From positions 1,736,001 through 1,800,000 of the forward strand of contig NZ_WWFG01000002.1 in the NCBI RefSeq assembly GCF_026127265.1: a DNA stretch of 64,000 nucleotides. Reading direction: 5' to 3'. Position 1 is the first letter of the stretch; each line of letters starts with the position of its first letter. Position numbers and translations under genes: made by a program. This DNA is from Nostoc sp. KVJ3. GTDB lineage: Bacteria > Cyanobacteriota > Cyanobacteriia > Cyanobacteriales > Nostocaceae. Under the pieces are notes generated by a model. That model had not been told where the DNA came from. It saw only the letters and a program-made list of their open reading frames with translations, and did no database searches. This document shows positions 62,330 through 64,000 of this stretch, piece by piece.

Positions 62330-63721
62330 GTGCCTGTGTCTCAACTGCCCTCTCAACCCACTGAAAACAATAGTAGTGCCGCGACGGATGTCACACCAGT
62401 CGTAGCACTCAAAGAACTCGTGGCAAGGTTGCACCGCGAACAGAACAAAATTCAAGATTTGCTCAGTTCTTTAGGATTTGCCCTGAGAAGTTTCAATAAT
62501 TTGAATCAGTTTTTGGAACTGATTCCCTTAATGGCAACAAGAGTGACAGATGCAGACGGTAGCGCCTTGTTTCTCTACAAACCTAATGGTCAAGTCAGGT
62601 TAGAACAGTTACATTGGCAAGATAGTGGTCAGCGTAAGAATATCCGCAAAGCCCTAGAGATAGCTAGCAGTCAAATCACGCTTTTGCCCAATACTGCCCC
62701 TCTAGCTAATGCAACAGGGATTTTGGACGATCAGATGCATCGCTATTTAGGGCCAGATGTGCAAATTTTTGGGACGGCGATTCTAGTAAAGCATACAGAA
62801 AGGGGATGGCTCTACGTATTGAGCCGCGATCCAGAATATAGTTGGACAGAAACTAGGCAAAAGTTGGTTAGATTAGTTGCAGATCAAACAGCAGTAGCGA
62901 TCGAAAACGATGAACTAGCTGTAGAACTGAGGAAAAAAGAACGTCTAGACCAAGAACTAGAAATTGGCGCAGAAATTCAACGGCGACTTCTGCCACGTCA
63001 ATGCCCTACAATCCCTGGTGCAGTTTTAGCGGCACGTTGTAAACCTGCAAATCGTGTTGGTGGAGACTACTACGACTTTATTGCTACTAATCAGAATAAG
63101 ATTCGGTCTAAGACTAAAGGCGACACGGAAACTAGTCGTTGGGGTTTGGTTATTGGCGATGTCATGGGCAAAGGTGTCCCTGCTGGGCTGATTATGACGA
63201 TGATGCGGGGAATGCTACGGGGAGAAGTGCTACATGGTAATTCCCCAGCAAAAATTCTGCAAAACTTAAATAGAGTTATGTATGCGGATTTGGAAAATTC
63301 CCACCGCTTTGTAACACTATTTTATTCAGAATATAATCCTCACAGCCGAATTTTGTCTTATAGCAATGCAGCACATAATCCTCCCTTGTGGTGGCACGCA
63401 GCCACGAAAACTGTCAGCCGTTTAGATACTCTAGGAATGTTAATCGGTTTGGACGCTAATAGCCAATATGAAGATGCTCATGCACAGTTAGAGCCTGGGG
63501 ATACAATTATTTACTATACAGATGGCTTGACCGATGCGGCGGCGGCTGGTGGCGATCGCTTCGACGAAGATAATTTTGTCGCTGACTTCAATACGGCTTG
63601 TAAGTACTGCAATGGGCCAGAGGAAATTGTGGATTACCTATTTGACCAAGTTCAGCAGTTCATCGGTGCTGATAAGCAAAACACTGATGATATGACACTG
63701 GTTGTTCTACAAATTTTATAG
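62330..63721 (+). CDS. GAF-PP2C (SpoIIE/RsbU-type) phosphatase
   Basis: A 463-residue protein. A GAF-like domain (about 40-200) with QDLLSSLGFALRSFNNLNQFLELIPLMATRVTDADGSALFLY and a linker with the helix LDQELEIGAEIQRRLLPRQCP lead to a PP2C-type phosphatase: CKPANRVGGDYYDFI, WGLVIGDVMGKGVPAGLIMTMMRG and YYTDGLTDAAAAGGDRFDED, with the metal-binding Asp residues of the RsbU/SpoIIE group. It should dephosphorylate a serine/threonine on an anti-sigma-type antagonist after a signal in the GAF domain. The start is GTG 62330. It follows ftsY. Confidence 0.9.
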   Translation: MPVSQLPSQPTENNSSAATDVTPVVALKELVARLHREQNKIQDLLSSLGFALRSFNNLNQFLELIPLMATRVTDADGSALFLYKPNGQVRLEQLHWQDSGQRKNIRKALEIASSQITLLPNTAPLANATGILDDQMHRYLGPDVQIFGTAILVKHTERGWLYVLSRDPEYSWTETRQKLVRLVADQTAVAIENDELAVELRKKERLDQELEIGAEIQRRLLPRQCPTIPGAVLAARCKPANRVGGDYYDFIATNQNKIRSKTKGDTETSRWGLVIGDVMGKGVPAGLIMTMMRGMLRGEVLHGNSPAKILQNLNRVMYADLENSHRFVTLFYSEYNPHSRILSYSNAAHNPPLWWHAATKTVSRLDTLGMLIGLDANSQYEDAHAQLEPGDTIIYYTDGLTDAAAAGGDRFDEDNFVADFNTACKYCNGPEEIVDYLFDQVQQFIGADKQNTDDMTLVVLQIL

Positions 63722-64000
63722 ATAGTGCGTAAAAGCCCAAACCAATAGTGATTTGGTGGCTGGGGATTCACTACAGTGATTCTACTAAATTTAATTTTTT
63801 ATTTATTTTTTCTTTTAATTTCCGTAGCGATCGCCCAAATAGTCGCGCATCAACGTTTTATCAAGACTTGGTTGTATTTAGCTTTTAGGATAATACATAA
63901 AAAATGATCCTTAGAATACATTTATGTTCAAGTAAAAACTATATATTTTGCACATCTAGCACAGTAGGAAACGTCAAGGGAGAGAGCAGGTAAAAGGTAA
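63722..64000. other. Intergenic tail of the window
   Basis: No gene or clear repeat. A GCGATCGC site lies near 63828. Confidence 0.4.

Overview
The window comes from a filamentous, Nostoc-like cyanobacterium, probably close to the Nostoc punctiforme group. Three things point there: genes for photosystem II subunits PsbK, PsbM and PsbZ and for NdhD; very frequent HIP1 octamers (GCGATCGC) inside and between genes; and a dnaE half-gene that opens with the C-terminal half of a split DnaE intein almost like that of N. punctiforme. Intergenic DNA is rich in palindromic and terminal-inverted-repeat elements, as in that genus. Most genes are ordinary chromosomal housekeeping or accessory genes.

Layout. 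1-2.4 kb: the end of a type I restriction gene (hsdR), overlapped by a YgjP-type metallopeptidase gene that has an in-frame stop. 2.5-9.7 kb: a membrane GTPase, a tiny membrane protein, two acetyltransferase/DUF4336 genes (the latter frameshifted), an acireductone-dioxygenase-like cupin, a CBS protein with a HEPN-like tail, and an RHH-TOBE (molybdate-type) protein. 9.98-13.0 kb: a cobalamin riboswitch followed by cobG-cobH-cobI; cobS lies apart at 29.9-30.7 kb. 13.1-25.5 kb: an SGNH hydrolase, tRNA-Pro, DUF1818, rpoZ, fasciclin, a GH13 amylase, a PATAN-REC regulator, a second SGNH protein and dnaE-C. 25.6-33 kb: a possible PD-(D/E)XK nuclease, a wrecked miaE, VOC, GNAT, comF, PPC protein, cobS and tgt. 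33.0-34.0 kb: psbK, a [2Fe-2S] ferredoxin and psbM. 34.1-45.5 kb: UspA, PhoD phosphatase, a lone tnpB (IS200/IS605 type) ending at the proA stop codon, a divergent proA, tRNA-Gly, ribH, psbZ and a DHH-CBS-nucleotidyltransferase fusion. 45.6-64 kb: TPR protein, CsbD, a divergent hybrid kinase/NarL-type regulator pair, ndhD, an ABC exporter, an HpsJ-like protein, glycosyltransferase, DUF502, nusB, ftsY and a GAF-PP2C phosphatase.

The most unusual material is the repeat landscape. A 193-204 bp element with 17-bp terminal inverted repeats is twice inserted into the centre of the same small palindrome, with 9-bp target duplications, and two uninterrupted copies of that palindrome are also present. 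A 166-bp element with a 7-bp target duplication interrupts miaE. Several hairpin elements share one stem but have different outer ends. Repeat-derived DNA also seems to have been taken in frame into cobG and into the linker of the PATAN-REC regulator. I saw no CRISPR array, prophage or complete unknown gene cluster. Calls rest on reading motifs by eye; no database search was possible.
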